Shown one piece after another: positions 27,627 to 37,402 of a stretch of 45,154 nt of DNA (position 1 is its first letter; each line of letters opens with the position of its first letter). The stretch is from an uncultured Alphaproteobacteria bacterium (lineage in GTDB: Bacteria > Pseudomonadota > Alphaproteobacteria > HIMB59 > GCA-002718135): NCBI GenBank assembly GCA_902561355.1, contig CACEPG010000008.1:1-45154 (forward strand). The letters are read 5' to 3'. A program made the position numbers and the translations under genes. The notes beneath the pieces are model-generated. The model was not told where the DNA came from, made no database searches, and worked only from the letters and a program-made list of their open reading frames with translations.

Positions 27627-28552
27627 TAAATGGTTTTAGCGACTCTATTTTGCTGCATCACTCTAAAATCTTCTGAAGCATGGTAACTTGATCTTGTGAG
27701 AGGGGATGATGAAACCATTAAAAACCCTTTTGCAACAGCCATTTGTTTATACTCTTCAAATTCTTTTGGGGTAATAAATTTTTCTAGTTTTGCATGCTTA
27801 GGAGTGGGCGGTAAATATTGTCCAATAGTAATAAAATCAACATCCGCAGCTCTTAAATCATCCATTACTTGATAAATTTCTTCTTTATTTTCTCCTAAAC
27901 CAACCATTATTCCTGATTTAGTAAAGATTTTTGGATTTTTCTTTTTTATATTATCTAATAAATTTAAACTTACATAATAGCGTGAACCTGGTCTTATTTT
28001 AGGATAAAGTCTTGGAACTGTTTCAAGATTATGATTAAAAACATCAGGTAAATTTTTTGAAAGTATTGCTAAAGCTGATTTTTTTTTGTTAAAATCAGGA
28101 GTTAAAATTTCAATTGTACAATTTTGATTAAGTTTCCTTATGGATTTTATAACATTAATAAAATGTTCAGCTCCTCCATCAGTTAAATCATCTCTATCAA
28201 CACTAGTTACGACCACATGTTCTAGTTTTAATTCATGAACAGCTTCAGCTATTCTATAGGGCTCTTTCTCATCTACTTGTCCAGGTCTGCCAGTTTTAAT
28301 ATTACAAAATGCACAAGCTCTAGTACATATATCTCCAAGAATCATAAAAGTAGCATGTTTTTTTTGCCAGCATTCAGAAATATTAGGGCATGCAGCTTCT
28401 TCACAAACTGTGATTATTTTTTTTTCCTTTAATATTTTTTGTGTAGATTGAAAAAATTTTGAAGTAGGTGCTTTGACTCTTATCCATGTAGGTTTCTTTG
28501 GTATTTTATTTGATGGTTTTTTAATTTTTTCTGGATGCCTAACTAAATTCAT
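27626..28552 (-). CDS. lipA: Lipoyl synthase
   Basis: Radical SAM enzyme that inserts two sulfurs into octanoyl groups on lipoyl domains, here presumably those of PdhB and PdhC encoded just upstream. The auxiliary cluster cysteines are Cys50, Cys55 and Cys61 in [14 protein letters not shown]. The radical SAM cluster cysteines are Cys76, Cys80 and Cys83 in CTRACAFC. The conserved RSSYHA near the C-terminus is present. 308 residues, normal length. It follows pdhC by 3 bases; the lpd gene usually found between them in alphaproteobacteria is absent. Confidence 0.97.
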   Translation of the reverse strand: MNLVRHPEKIKKPSNKIPKKPTWIRVKAPTSKFFQSTQKILKEKKIITVCEEAACPNISECWQKKHATFMILGDICTRACAFCNIKTGRPGQVDEKEPYRIAEAVHELKLEHVVVTSVDRDDLTDGGAEHFINVIKSIRKLNQNCTIEILTPDFNKKKSALAILSKNLPDVFNHNLETVPRLYPKIRPGSRYYVSLNLLDNIKKKNPKIFTKSGIMVGLGENKEEIYQVMDDLRAADVDFITIGQYLPPTPKHAKLEKFITPKEFEEYKQMAVAKGFLMVSSSPLTRSSYHASEDFRVMQQNRVAKTI

Positions 28553-28555
28553 AAA

Positions 28556-29788
28556 TTAAATAACTTCCATATCATTACTTTTGAGCCATATTTCAAAAGG
28601 ATTTTCAATTATATCGTTAAAATCTTTTAATAGCTTTGCAGCAACTGCACCATCTAAAACTCTATGGTCGGCAGATAAAGTAGATTTTAATGTGTGTCCG
28701 ATGATTACATTTTTTTCTTGCACTATAGGTTTTTCTATTATTGAGCCAATAGCTAGAATTGAAGATTGCGGAGAATTAATTATTGCGGAAAATTCAGTGA
28801 TTCCAAACATTCCCAAATTAGATACTGTGATTGAACCTCCCTCATACTGCTCTTTTTTAAGTTTATTGTTTTTTGCTAATTCTGAAAGATTTTTTATTTC
28901 TTTAGAAATTTTTTTTAGATCCTTAGAGTTAGCTTTTTTAACTATTGGAGTGATTAAACCATCTTCTAAAGCTATAGCAACTGAAACATCAATAGTTTCG
29001 TATTTGATAATTTTTTCATTATTCCAAGAAGCATTTGTTTCTGGATTTTTTTCAACAGCTATAGCTATTGCTTTTACTATCAGGTCATTAAAAGATATTT
29101 TTACATCACTGAAAGAATTTATTTTTTTTCTTAAAGAAATAAGTTTATCAACATTTGATTCAATTGCTAAATAATAATGAGGAATTTGTTGTTTTGCTTC
29201 CAAAGTACGTTGAGCAATAACTTTACGCATTGTATTAGGTGCAATTACTTTTCCATCTCTTTCAAAGCTTTCTGAAACTTTATTAAAATTCTTATCATCA
29301 ATATCTTTTTTTATTATTCTTCCATTAGGACCTGTCCCTTTGTATTGATTAAGATCAATATTTTTATTTTTTGCAATATTTTTTACTAAAGGAGTCGCCA
29401 TTACCCTTTTGTCATTTTTTTTTGATACTATTGCATTTAATTCATTTTGAATTACTTTTTCCTTAATGCTTTTTTTCTCTAATGTATCTGAGTCAATATT
29501 ATGAATTTGTTCAGTTCTAACTCTTTGATCTTCAATATTTTCATCTTTATCTCCATCAATAATTGCAATGACACTGTTAACTGGTATTTTTTTTGCATCA
29601 TTAACTTTTAAAAGATGGGTAATCTTTCCTTCATCTACTGCTTCAACCTCCATAGTGGCCTTGTCAGTTTCAATTTCAGCAATTATATCACCTGCTTTAA
29701 CTGTATCACCAACCTTTACTAGCCATTTATTAATGATACCTTCAGTCATAGTAGGAGATAATGCAGGCATTAATATTTTTGAAGTCAT
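28556..29788 (-). CDS. pdhC: Pyruvate dehydrogenase E2, dihydrolipoamide acetyltransferase
   Basis: Core of the pyruvate dehydrogenase complex; transfers acetyl from lipoyl to coenzyme A. The domains in order are lipoyl (1-80, lipoylated Lys43 in ETDKATMEV), linker, peripheral subunit-binding domain (about 129-164, RVMATPLVKNIAKNKN), and the catalytic acetyltransferase domain (about 185-410) ending with the active-site histidine in LSADHRVLDG. At 410 residues there is only one lipoyl domain, typical of alphaproteobacteria. The 5' 140 bases closely resemble those of pdhB. Confidence 0.96.
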   Translation of the reverse strand: MTSKILMPALSPTMTEGIINKWLVKVGDTVKAGDIIAEIETDKATMEVEAVDEGKITHLLKVNDAKKIPVNSVIAIIDGDKDENIEDQRVRTEQIHNIDSDTLEKKSIKEKVIQNELNAIVSKKNDKRVMATPLVKNIAKNKNIDLNQYKGTGPNGRIIKKDIDDKNFNKVSESFERDGKVIAPNTMRKVIAQRTLEAKQQIPHYYLAIESNVDKLISLRKKINSFSDVKISFNDLIVKAIAIAVEKNPETNASWNNEKIIKYETIDVSVAIALEDGLITPIVKKANSKDLKKISKEIKNLSELAKNNKLKKEQYEGGSITVSNLGMFGITEFSAIINSPQSSILAIGSIIEKPIVQEKNVIIGHTLKSTLSADHRVLDGAVAAKLLKDFNDIIENPFEIWLKSNDMEVI

Positions 29789-29791
29789 TAG

Positions 29792-31123
29792 TTATATATA
29801 ATTAACTTCTTTTACAGCATTTACAATGTCATCTATCTGTGGAAGATATAATTTTTCTAATTCACTAGAATACGGCATAGGAACATCTGCACTATTAACT
29901 TTTATGATTGGTGCATCCAAATAATCAAAAGCTTCTTTTTGAACTATATTTACAACTTCTGAGCCTACACTTGCGAAAGGCCAAGACTCTTCAACTGTTA
30001 CAATTCTATTAGTTTTTTTAACTGAATTAACTATTGTTTCAGAATCTAAAGGTCTTAAACTCTGAAGATCTATTACTTCAACATTTAGATTATATTCATT
30101 TTTTAAAATTTCTGCCGCTTGTAATGATTTGTGTAACATAATAGAATAAGTAACTATTGTGGTGTCTGATCCTTCTTTTGCAATATTTGCCTTACCAAAA
30201 GGAATTGTAAAATCTTCTGAAGAATTTTCTCCTTTTAAACCGTAAAGAATTTCATTTTCAAGAAATATAACAGGATTAGGATCTCTTATAGCAGATCTTA
30301 AGAGTCCCTTAGCATTTAAAGAAGTTGACGGTGCAACAACTTTGAGACCAGGTACATGGGAATACCAAGATGAAAAATCTTGGCTATGCTGTGCTGCTAC
30401 TTGAGCTGCTGCACCATTAGGACCTCTGAAAACTATCGGACAATTAATTTGCCCTCCAGACATATATAAAGTTTTTGCTGCTGAATTAATAATTTGATCT
30501 ATTGCCTGCATTGAAAAATTAAATGTCATAAATTCAACAATTGGAATTAATCCTTTGAAAGCAGCTCCAACCGCTAATCCAGTAAATCCCTGTTCTGATA
30601 TAGGTGTATCAATCACTCTTTTTTCACCAAACTCTTCTAATAATCCTTGTGTAACTTTATACGCTCCTTGATATTCTGCAACTTCTTCACCTAGAATAAA
30701 TACTTTCCTATCTTTTCTCATCTCTTCAGCAATAGTATCTCTTATTGCTTGACGCATAGTAATTTGGTCTTGTCCTAATTTAGAATTTTCTTTCTCACTC
30801 ACTTCAGTTTGTTCTAATTCCTTTTTATCTTTAGATTTGGTTCCAATAATAGTTTTATTTTTTTCTTTAATCTTTTCTCCAATCTGATCAGAAATAAGAG
30901 CTATTGGCTTATTAACAGGAATATTATTATCACCCTCTTTATAAAATAACTTCTTTATAAAACCCTCATCAACTGCTTCAACTTCCATAGTGGCCTTGTC
31001 GGTTTCTATTTCAGCTATAACATCACCAGGCTTTACTTTTTGACCTTCACTAACAAACCATTTAGTCAAATTGCCCTCAGTCATAGTAGGCGATAAAGCA
31101 GGCATTAAAATTTCAATATTCAT
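29792..31123 (-). CDS. pdhB: Pyruvate dehydrogenase E1 beta with N-terminal lipoyl domain
   Basis: Beta subunit of the thiamine diphosphate-dependent decarboxylase. Residues 1-80 are a lipoyl domain (Lys43 in ETDKATMEV), followed by a charged linker (about 85-120) and the E1-beta fold from about 122 ([14 protein letters not shown]), with [19 protein letters not shown] and [17 protein letters not shown]. The lipoyl-E1-beta fusion is known in alphaproteobacteria. 443 residues. Its start abuts pdhA (one shared base) and pdhC follows after 3 bases. Confidence 0.96.
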   Translation of the reverse strand: MNIEILMPALSPTMTEGNLTKWFVSEGQKVKPGDVIAEIETDKATMEVEAVDEGFIKKLFYKEGDNNIPVNKPIALISDQIGEKIKEKNKTIIGTKSKDKKELEQTEVSEKENSKLGQDQITMRQAIRDTIAEEMRKDRKVFILGEEVAEYQGAYKVTQGLLEEFGEKRVIDTPISEQGFTGLAVGAAFKGLIPIVEFMTFNFSMQAIDQIINSAAKTLYMSGGQINCPIVFRGPNGAAAQVAAQHSQDFSSWYSHVPGLKVVAPSTSLNAKGLLRSAIRDPNPVIFLENEILYGLKGENSSEDFTIPFGKANIAKEGSDTTIVTYSIMLHKSLQAAEILKNEYNLNVEVIDLQSLRPLDSETIVNSVKKTNRIVTVEESWPFASVGSEVVNIVQKEAFDYLDAPIIKVNSADVPMPYSSELEKLYLPQIDDIVNAVKEVNYI

Positions 31124-32085
31124 TACAAATAAACATCTGTATATAATTCTTCTTTGTTAGGGAATTGGCTTTCTAAGGCAAAATTAGCGGCCGATTTTAT
31201 TTCTTCAATTATTTCCTTGTCTAATTTTTCCAATTCATTTTTAGAAGCAACTTTCTTTTTAATTATTTCTTCTTTAACTATTGCAATAGGATCTGAACTT
31301 TTATATTGCTCAAGTTCAGTCTTCGTTCTATATTTTGCAGGGTCAGACATTGAGTGTCCTCTATATCGATAAGTTTGAACTTCTAAGATATAAGGACCTT
31401 TTCCAGATCTTACGTATTCACCTGCCTTTTCAGCTGCCTTAATTACAGAATATACATTCATTCCATTTACAATTTCTCCTTTAATACCAAAAGCTTCTCC
31501 ACGTTTGTAAAGATCAGATCCAGCAGCAGCTCTATCAACTGCAGTACCCATTCCATATTTATTGTTTTCTATAATATATAATACAGGTAAATTCCAAAGA
31601 GCAGCTAAATTGAAAGCTTCAAAAACCTGACCATTGTTCATTGCACCATCACCAATATATGTTCGACATATATTTTTGTCTCCATTATATTTGTGTGTAA
31701 AAGCTATTCCGGTTCCAATAGGAACTTGCGCCCCGACAATTCCATGTCCTCCATAAAAATTATTTTTTTTAGAAAACATATGCATTGATCCTCCTTTACC
31801 AGAAGAATATCCATCAACTCTTCCAGTCAGTTCTGACATTATTTTTTTTGGCTCTAAGCCTCTTGCTATCATGTGACCATGATCTCTGTAAGTCGTAACA
31901 ACTGAATCATTTTTTTTTATAGTCATTAAAACACCAACAACTACAGCTTCTTGACCAATATAAAGATGACAGAAACCACCAATATGTCCCATTCCATATA
32001 ACTGAGAAGATCTCTCCTCAAATCTTCTTATCTTAAGCATATAAGAATAAATTTTTAAATGGTCGCTTTTAGTAAGTTTTTTCAT
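31123..32085 (-). CDS. pdhA: Pyruvate dehydrogenase E1 alpha
   Basis: Alpha subunit of pyruvate dehydrogenase; oxidatively decarboxylates pyruvate with thiamine diphosphate. The cofactor motif [15 protein letters not shown] through to [10 protein letters not shown] is intact, as is the loop [14 protein letters not shown] start at ATG 32085 (320 residues, [11 protein letters not shown]). The frame can be extended to a TTG at 32133, but that TTG is the first half of an apparent -35 box TTGACA, and the extra 16 residues (FYKFYIKIYKN) look like translated promoter. First gene of the pdhA-pdhB-pdhC-lipA-coq10 unit. Confidence 0.95.
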   Translation of the reverse strand: MKKLTKSDHLKIYSYMLKIRRFEERSSQLYGMGHIGGFCHLYIGQEAVVVGVLMTIKKNDSVVTTYRDHGHMIARGLEPKKIMSELTGRVDGYSSGKGGSMHMFSKKNNFYGGHGIVGAQVPIGTGIAFTHKYNGDKNICRTYIGDGAMNNGQVFEAFNLAALWNLPVLYIIENNKYGMGTAVDRAAAGSDLYKRGEAFGIKGEIVNGMNVYSVIKAAEKAGEYVRSGKGPYILEVQTYRYRGHSMSDPAKYRTKTELEQYKSSDPIAIVKEEIIKKKVASKNELEKLDKEIIEEIKSAANFALESQFPNKEELYTDVYL

Positions 32086-32104
32086 TTGTAAATTTTTGTA
32101 AATT

Positions 32105-32133
32105 TTAATATAAAATTTGTAAAATTTTGTCAA
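32105..32133 (-). promoter_or_regulatory. Promoter of the pdh operon
   Basis: On the minus strand a perfect TTGACA (32133-32128) and TATTAA (32110-32105) are separated by 17 bases. The predicted start is near 32098, about 13 bases before the ATG at 32085, so the mRNA leader would be very short. Three copies of TTTACAAA lie across the spacer and leader (see findings). Confidence 0.6.
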
Positions 32134-32145
32134 TAAGTAATTTAA

Positions 32146-32457
32146 TCAATCAAAAAGTATTATCAGCTCATTTTCCTTAAGCAATCCTGTATTTTTTCTT
32201 AATTTTTCTTCAAGATAATCTAAATCAATAGTATTTGGTTGTAGTCTTTTAGTTCTGTCTAAATAATATTTATTTTCTGTTTCTAGATCTGAAATTGTAT
32301 TTGAAAAAATAATATTTTGATTTTTTAATTGAAAATATTTAATTAGTCCTCTTTGTCCATTGATTAAAAAATATAATAAATAAACAAATAAAAAAAAGGT
32401 GAACAAAAAAGAAATAAATAAATAAAATTTATTTTTTAATACAACAGACTTATTCAT
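32146..32457 (-). CDS. ftsB: FtsB/DivIC-like septum formation initiator
   Basis: Bitopic division protein that forms a coiled coil with FtsL/FtsQ at the septum. The 103 residues have a short cytoplasmic start, one membrane helix at about 10-34, then a coiled-coil region (LKNQNIIFSNTISDLETENK) and the family-like end YLEEKLRKNTGLLKENELIILF. Sequence is diverged, but position immediately after eno is the classic location of ftsB, which strengthens the call. Gap to eno is 39 bases; pdhA downstream seems to have its own promoter. Confidence 0.85.
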   Translation of the reverse strand: MNKSVVLKNKFYLFISFLFTFFLFVYLLYFLINGQRGLIKYFQLKNQNIIFSNTISDLETENKYYLDRTKRLQPNTIDLDYLEEKLRKNTGLLKENELIILFD

Positions 32458-32496
32458 AATAATTTGTAACTTATAACCAAAATATAATCGACAATG

Positions 32497-33774
32497 TCAA
32501 TCTTTTATTATTTTAAAACCAGCAAATTTAGCATTTTCACCAAGTATTTCTTCAATTCTTAATAATTGATTATATTTTGCAGTTCTATCTGTTCTTGATA
32601 AAGAACCTGTTTTGATTTGACCAGATGAAACAGCAACTGATAAATCTGATATTGTTGTGTCTTCAGTTTCTCCAGATCTATGAGATATAATTGATGAATA
32701 ATTATGATCTTTCGCTAATTTTATAGTATCAATTGTCTCAGATAAAGTACCTATTTGGTTTAATTTTACTAAAATTGCATTCGCAGCCTTTTTTTCTATT
32801 CCAGTTTTTAATCTTTTAATATTTGTTACAAAAAGATCATCACCAACAAGCTGTATCTTATCGCCAATTTTTTCAGTTAATTTTACCCATCCTTCCCAAT
32901 CATCCTCTGACATTCCATCCTCAATAGAATAAATTGGATAATTGATTGATAAATTTTCTAAATAATTGACCATTTCATCTGAAGATAAACTTATACCTTC
33001 GCCTCTCAATTCATATTTTTTGTTTTTATAAAACTCTGTAGATGCTACATCTAATGATAAAATAATATCACTATTAATTTTTAAACCAGTTTTATCTATA
33101 GCACTTAAAATTATATCAATTACTTCAGAGGAACTTTTAATATTTGGTGCAAAGCCTCCTTCATCTCCTACGTTTGTATTTAAGTTCTTTGATTTTAAAA
33201 TAGATTTTAATGAATGAAAAACTTCAACTCCATACCTTAGTGCTTCAGAAAAATTTGGAGCTCCTGCAGGTGCAATCATAAATTCTTGAATATCAACGTC
33301 ATTATCAGCATGTGCTCCACCATTTATAATATTCATCATAGGTACTGGTAAAATAAATTCATTACTTTCTGCAATATACGAAAAAAAATATTGGGATGCT
33401 TGATTGGATAAACTTTTAGCAAAAGCTAGACTTGCGGCAAGAGTCGCATTTGCTCCAATTCTAGATTTATTTTCCGTTCCATCTAAAGATAATATATGAT
33501 CATCAAATGCTCTATAATTATCAAATTCTTTATTTATTACATTATCACTAATTAATTTATTAATATTTTTAACAGCTTTTTTGACACCTTTACCAAAATA
33601 TCTCTTTAAATCTCCATCTCTTAATTCTAAGGCCTCATGTCTTCCCGTTGAAGCACCGCTTGGAACTGATGCTCTACCAAATGAACTATCTTCTAATAAA
33701 ATGTCACATTCTATTGTTGGATTGCCTCTGCTGTCTATAATTTCTCTTCCTAGAATTTTTTTTATTTTTGACAT
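32497..33774 (-). CDS. eno: Enolase
   Basis: Converts 2-phosphoglycerate to phosphoenolpyruvate in glycolysis/gluconeogenesis. 425 residues, full length. Seen: the start GREIIDSRGNPTIE, the flexible loop PSGASTGRHEALELRD, the metal ligands in LSLDVASTEF, SIEDGMSEDDW and LVGDDLFVTN, and the signature SHRSGETEDTTI. It lies 14 bases after kdsA in the same orientation, with ftsB following. Confidence 0.98.
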   Translation of the reverse strand: MSKIKKILGREIIDSRGNPTIECDILLEDSSFGRASVPSGASTGRHEALELRDGDLKRYFGKGVKKAVKNINKLISDNVINKEFDNYRAFDDHILSLDGTENKSRIGANATLAASLAFAKSLSNQASQYFFSYIAESNEFILPVPMMNIINGGAHADNDVDIQEFMIAPAGAPNFSEALRYGVEVFHSLKSILKSKNLNTNVGDEGGFAPNIKSSSEVIDIILSAIDKTGLKINSDIILSLDVASTEFYKNKKYELRGEGISLSSDEMVNYLENLSINYPIYSIEDGMSEDDWEGWVKLTEKIGDKIQLVGDDLFVTNIKRLKTGIEKKAANAILVKLNQIGTLSETIDTIKLAKDHNYSSIISHRSGETEDTTISDLSVAVSSGQIKTGSLSRTDRTAKYNQLLRIEEILGENAKFAGFKIIKD

Positions 33775-33788
33775 GTTCTATATTTATT

Positions 33789-34613
33789 TTAATTTTTTAC
33801 TATTTGATCAAATTCTTTAAGTTTTGAAATTAAATTTTCCAAATTATTTATATCAAGCATATTAGGGCCGTCACTAGGAGCATTGTCAGGATCTTGATGA
33901 GTTTCAATAAATATACCTGATACACCAACAGCTACTGCGGCCTTAGCTAATGTTGAAACAAACTCTCTTTTACCTCCGCTTTTATTACCAAGCCCACCTG
34001 GCTCTTGCACTGAATGTGTAGCATCAAAAACTATAGGATAGTTATATTTTTTTAAAATATCCAATGATCGAAAATCACTAATTAAATTATTGTAACCAAA
34101 TGAAGTACCTCTCTCAGTAATGATTATGTTTGAATTTTTCACACTCTCAATTTTTTTATAAATATTTGGAACATCATAAGGTGATAAAAATTGACCTTTT
34201 TTAACATTGATTATTTTATTTGTTTTTCCAGCAGCAATTAATAAATCAGTCTGCCGACATAAAAAAGCCGGGATTTGAATTATGTTGATAGATTCAACTT
34301 CAGATAAAATTTTACACTGTTCCTCATTATGAACATCAGTCAATATAGGGCATCCAAATTCAGATCTTATTTTATTAAATATTTTTATAGCTTGATCTAT
34401 TTTAATACCTCTTTCACTAAGCAAACTTGATCTATTTGCTTTATCAAAACTTGATTTAAATACAAAATTTATTCTTTGCGCTTCACAAATTTTTGATATT
34501 TTTTCTACCATTTGAAGTGAATGTGATTCATTTTCTATTACACAAGGTCCAGCTATAATAAATAAAGGTAAATTGTTTGATATTTGAAAATTATTAATTT
34601 TTATTTTAATCAT
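33789..34613 (-). CDS. kdsA: 3-deoxy-8-phosphooctulonate synthase
   Basis: Condenses phosphoenolpyruvate (from the adjacent enolase) with arabinose-5-phosphate to make Kdo-8-phosphate for the lipopolysaccharide inner core, so the cell has a Gram-negative outer membrane. 274 residues with FIIAGPCVIE, KSSFDKANRSS, ILTDVHNEEQC, the loop ITERGTSFGYNNL and VFDATHSVQEPGG. It overlaps pyrG by 8 bases. The order pyrG-kdsA-eno is common in proteobacteria. Confidence 0.97.
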   Translation of the reverse strand: MIKIKINNFQISNNLPLFIIAGPCVIENESHSLQMVEKISKICEAQRINFVFKSSFDKANRSSLLSERGIKIDQAIKIFNKIRSEFGCPILTDVHNEEQCKILSEVESINIIQIPAFLCRQTDLLIAAGKTNKIINVKKGQFLSPYDVPNIYKKIESVKNSNIIITERGTSFGYNNLISDFRSLDILKKYNYPIVFDATHSVQEPGGLGNKSGGKREFVSTLAKAAVAVGVSGIFIETHQDPDNAPSDGPNMLDINNLENLISKLKEFDQIVKN

Positions 34614-36222
34614 TTTTTTTACAATTTTTTATGAATGATACAAAGAGAGGGTGTGGTTGTTGAGGTCTTGATTTTAATTCAGGATGGAATTGTACACCTA
34701 TAAACCATTTCAAATTTTTACTTTCCAAAACTTCAGGCAAAATATTATCTGGGGACATTCCTGTAAATTCAAAGCCTTGTTTTTCAAAACCTTTAGTGAA
34801 AAAACTATCAACTTCATATCTATGTCTATGTCTTTCAATAATTTCTTTTGATTTATATATAGAATTAATTTTAGAACCTTCCTTTAATAATGCTTTATAC
34901 GCTCCTAATCGCATAGTTCCACCTTTATTGCTATTAAGATTTCTTTTTTCTATTTTATCATTATTAATCCATTCAGTCATTAAGCTAACAATTGGTGTGT
35001 TAGTTCTTTTAAATTCTGTTGAATTTGCTTCTGAAAGATTCATTAAATTTCTAGCAATTTCTATAACCGCTAACTGCATTCCAAGACAAATGCCAAAAAA
35101 AGGAATGTTGTTTTCACGCGCATATTGAATAGCTTGAATTTTTCCTTCAACACCTCTGTAACCAAAGCCACCAGGGATTAATAAACCATCAATTTTTTTT
35201 AATTCATTTTGAATTGTATTGCTTTTTGACTCTTCAGAATTGATCCAATTAATTTCTACTTCAATTTCATTTGCTATGCCACCATGAATAAGTGCTTCAA
35301 TTAATGATTTATAACTATCTTTTAAATTTGTATATTTCCCCACAACGCCAATAATTACTTTAGATTTAGATTTATTAATTTTTTCTAAAACTTTATTCCA
35401 TGGTTTTAAATTTAAAGGATATTTTTCAACATTGTATTCTAAATGTTTTAGTAAAGATGAATCTAAGCCAGCCTTAGAATAAAGTGACGGAACCTCATAA
35501 ATTGAATTAGCATTTAAAGCGGGAATTACAGATTCTTTTTTTACATTACAAAATAGTGAAATTTTTTCTAAAGAATCTTGATCAATTTTTTTTTCACATC
35601 TACACATGATTATATCAGGCTGAATACCGGCATTTAAAAGTTCTTTTACTGAATGCTGTGTTGGTTTTGTTTTTAATTCTCCAGCTGAACTTAAATATGG
35701 CACATAAGTCATATGTATTAAAGCAGATGAAATCCTACGATCATTTCTAATTTGTCTTATTGCTTCTAAAAAAGGAAGAGATTCTATATCTCCTACAGTT
35801 CCTCCAATTTCATAAATAACAATTTCTTCATTATTTAGATCACTATTTATAAAAAGCTTAATTTCATTGGTTACATGTGGAATAACTTGAATTGTAGAAC
35901 CTAAATAATCACCTTTTCTTTCTTTTGTAAGTACATTTGAATAAATTTTTCCAGATGAAATACTATCACTTTTTTTTGCAGATTGATTTGTAAATCTTTC
36001 ATAATGCCCTAAATCTAAATCTGTTTCTGCACCATCATCCGTAACAAAAACTTCACCATGCTGATAAGGACTCATGGTTCCTGGATCTACATTTAAATAA
36101 GGGTCTAGTTTTCTAATTCTAACTTTAAAATTTCTGAGCTGCAATAATGATGCGAGTGAAGCTGATGCTATACCTTTGCCTAATGAAGAAGCTACCCCTC
36201 CCGTAATAAATACATAATGCAT
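34606..36222 (-). CDS. pyrG: CTP synthase
   Basis: ATP-dependent amination of UTP to CTP using glutamine. The N-terminal synthetase domain (1-265) starts YVFITGGVASSLGKGIASAS and includes KLDPYLNVDPGTMSPYQHGE. The C-terminal class I glutamine amidotransferase domain (about 290-538) has the nucleophile in FFGICLGMQLA and the histidine-glutamate pair in QFHPELKSRP. 538 residues, normal. CTP is needed by KdsB and IspD, linking it to neighbouring pathways. Confidence 0.98.
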   Translation of the reverse strand: MHYVFITGGVASSLGKGIASASLASLLQLRNFKVRIRKLDPYLNVDPGTMSPYQHGEVFVTDDGAETDLDLGHYERFTNQSAKKSDSISSGKIYSNVLTKERKGDYLGSTIQVIPHVTNEIKLFINSDLNNEEIVIYEIGGTVGDIESLPFLEAIRQIRNDRRISSALIHMTYVPYLSSAGELKTKPTQHSVKELLNAGIQPDIIMCRCEKKIDQDSLEKISLFCNVKKESVIPALNANSIYEVPSLYSKAGLDSSLLKHLEYNVEKYPLNLKPWNKVLEKINKSKSKVIIGVVGKYTNLKDSYKSLIEALIHGGIANEIEVEINWINSEESKSNTIQNELKKIDGLLIPGGFGYRGVEGKIQAIQYARENNIPFFGICLGMQLAVIEIARNLMNLSEANSTEFKRTNTPIVSLMTEWINNDKIEKRNLNSNKGGTMRLGAYKALLKEGSKINSIYKSKEIIERHRHRYEVDSFFTKGFEKQGFEFTGMSPDNILPEVLESKNLKWFIGVQFHPELKSRPQQPHPLFVSFIKNCKKND

Positions 36223-36273
36223 TACGGAATACCCTGATACAGAAATGAGTGTTTTATATCAAGTTAATTATTG

Positions 36274-36585
36274 TTAATTATTTTCAGGTATTACAGGCTC
36301 AGAATCGTTTTCTATACTTGAGTTTACAGAAGGTAAAGACTCTAATATATTTTTATCAGATCCAACTGATGCTGTTATTGTCAAAACTACACTCATAATC
36401 ATAAATAAAGTAGCTGTTAAGGCTGTTAATCTTGATAACAAATTAGCAGATCCACGGGCTGACATCATGCCCCCAATACCTCCGCCTCCTCCAAGACCCA
36501 AGCCCTCATTATCAGTACCTTGTAATAAAACTAAGATTACCAACAAAATAGCCAATATTAACTGAATAACAATAAGAGTAGTCAT
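36274..36585 (-). CDS. secG: Protein translocase subunit SecG
   Basis: Small membrane subunit of SecYEG that assists protein export. The 103 residues contain two hydrophobic helices (about 3-22 and 50-72) around the conserved LLQGTDNEGLGLGGGGG loop and the SARGSANLLSRLTALTATLF second helix. The C-terminal 30 residues are polar and acidic. Located between tpiA and pyrG, the usual proteobacterial neighbourhood. Confidence 0.95.
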   Translation of the reverse strand: MTTLIVIQLILAILLVILVLLQGTDNEGLGLGGGGGIGGMMSARGSANLLSRLTALTATLFMIMSVVLTITASVGSDKNILESLPSVNSSIENDSEPVIPENN

Positions 36586-36629
36586 GAAAAAGTCTTATAT
36601 TTATTAAGAATTATAAATCAAGGGATTAA

Positions 36630-37355
36630 TCAACCAATTATTTTATTAAAATCATCGATTTTTAGAGAAGCACCGCCAATTAATGCTCCATCTACATCAG
36701 ATAAGCTTATTATGTCATGTGAGTTTTTAGCATTAACCGATCCACCATAAATAATTTTATAATTGCTAATTTTATTATTTATTTTTCTTATTGATTGATG
36801 AATAATATCAATTTCTTCTATAGATGGTGTTAAACCTGTTCCTATAGCCCAAATAGGTTCATAAGCTATAATTGTATTTTGTTCATTTGATTCAGATGGA
36901 ATACCTTTTAAAATTTGGTTTGAAATCACATCTAAAGTAGAGTTATTTTTTTTTTCTTCTAATGTTTCTCCGACACAAATTATAGGTATAATTTCATTTT
37001 CTAATAATTTAGTTGCTTTTTCTTTAACATCTTCATTTTTTTCATTAAAATATTGTCTTCTTTCAGAATGCCCTACTATACAAAAATTTACTCCAAATTC
37101 ATTTAAGCTTTTAGATGATATTTCGCCAGTGAATGCGCCAGTTTCATATTTTGAAATATCTTGAGCACCTAAATAATAATTACCTTCATTTTGTTTAAAA
37201 TTATTCAAATATATAGCTGTGGGACAGATAACAACGCAATTACCATTAGAAGAATTAACTTTAAGTAATTGAGTATATTCCTTGATAAAGCTTAAATTTC
37301 CATTTAATTTCCAATTTGCGATAAAAAATATAGAAAATTCAGATAAATTTATCAT
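36630..37355 (-). CDS. tpiA: Triosephosphate isomerase
   Basis: Interconverts dihydroxyacetone phosphate and glyceraldehyde-3-phosphate. The 241 residues contain IANWKLNGNLSF with the catalytic lysine, IVGHSERRQYF with the catalytic histidine, IIAYEPIWAIGTGLTPS with the catalytic glutamate, and YGGSVNAKNS near the phosphate site. Divergent from ppiD with a 47-base gap that presumably carries both promoters, though I see no strong pair of hexamers. Confidence 0.97.
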   Translation of the reverse strand: MINLSEFSIFFIANWKLNGNLSFIKEYTQLLKVNSSNGNCVVICPTAIYLNNFKQNEGNYYLGAQDISKYETGAFTGEISSKSLNEFGVNFCIVGHSERRQYFNEKNEDVKEKATKLLENEIIPIICVGETLEEKKNNSTLDVISNQILKGIPSESNEQNTIIAYEPIWAIGTGLTPSIEEIDIIHQSIRKINNKISNYKIIYGGSVNAKNSHDIISLSDVDGALIGGASLKIDDFNKIIG

Positions 37356-37402
37356 AATTATTTTCCCTTATAGAAACTAATATTATAGAAGCAACAAAAA
37401 TT

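Noticed and set aside
28581..29174. 197-codon open frame on the plus strand opposite pdhC
   Set aside because: It lies wholly inside the complete pdhC frame, encodes hydrophobic Phe/Ser-rich sequence typical of antisense reading of Lys/Glu-rich genes, and has no promoter or family resemblance.
32086..32133. TTG-started 16-residue extension of PdhA
   Set aside because: The TTG is part of a perfect TTGACA -35 box and the extension reads as promoter DNA; ATG 32085 gives the normal length.
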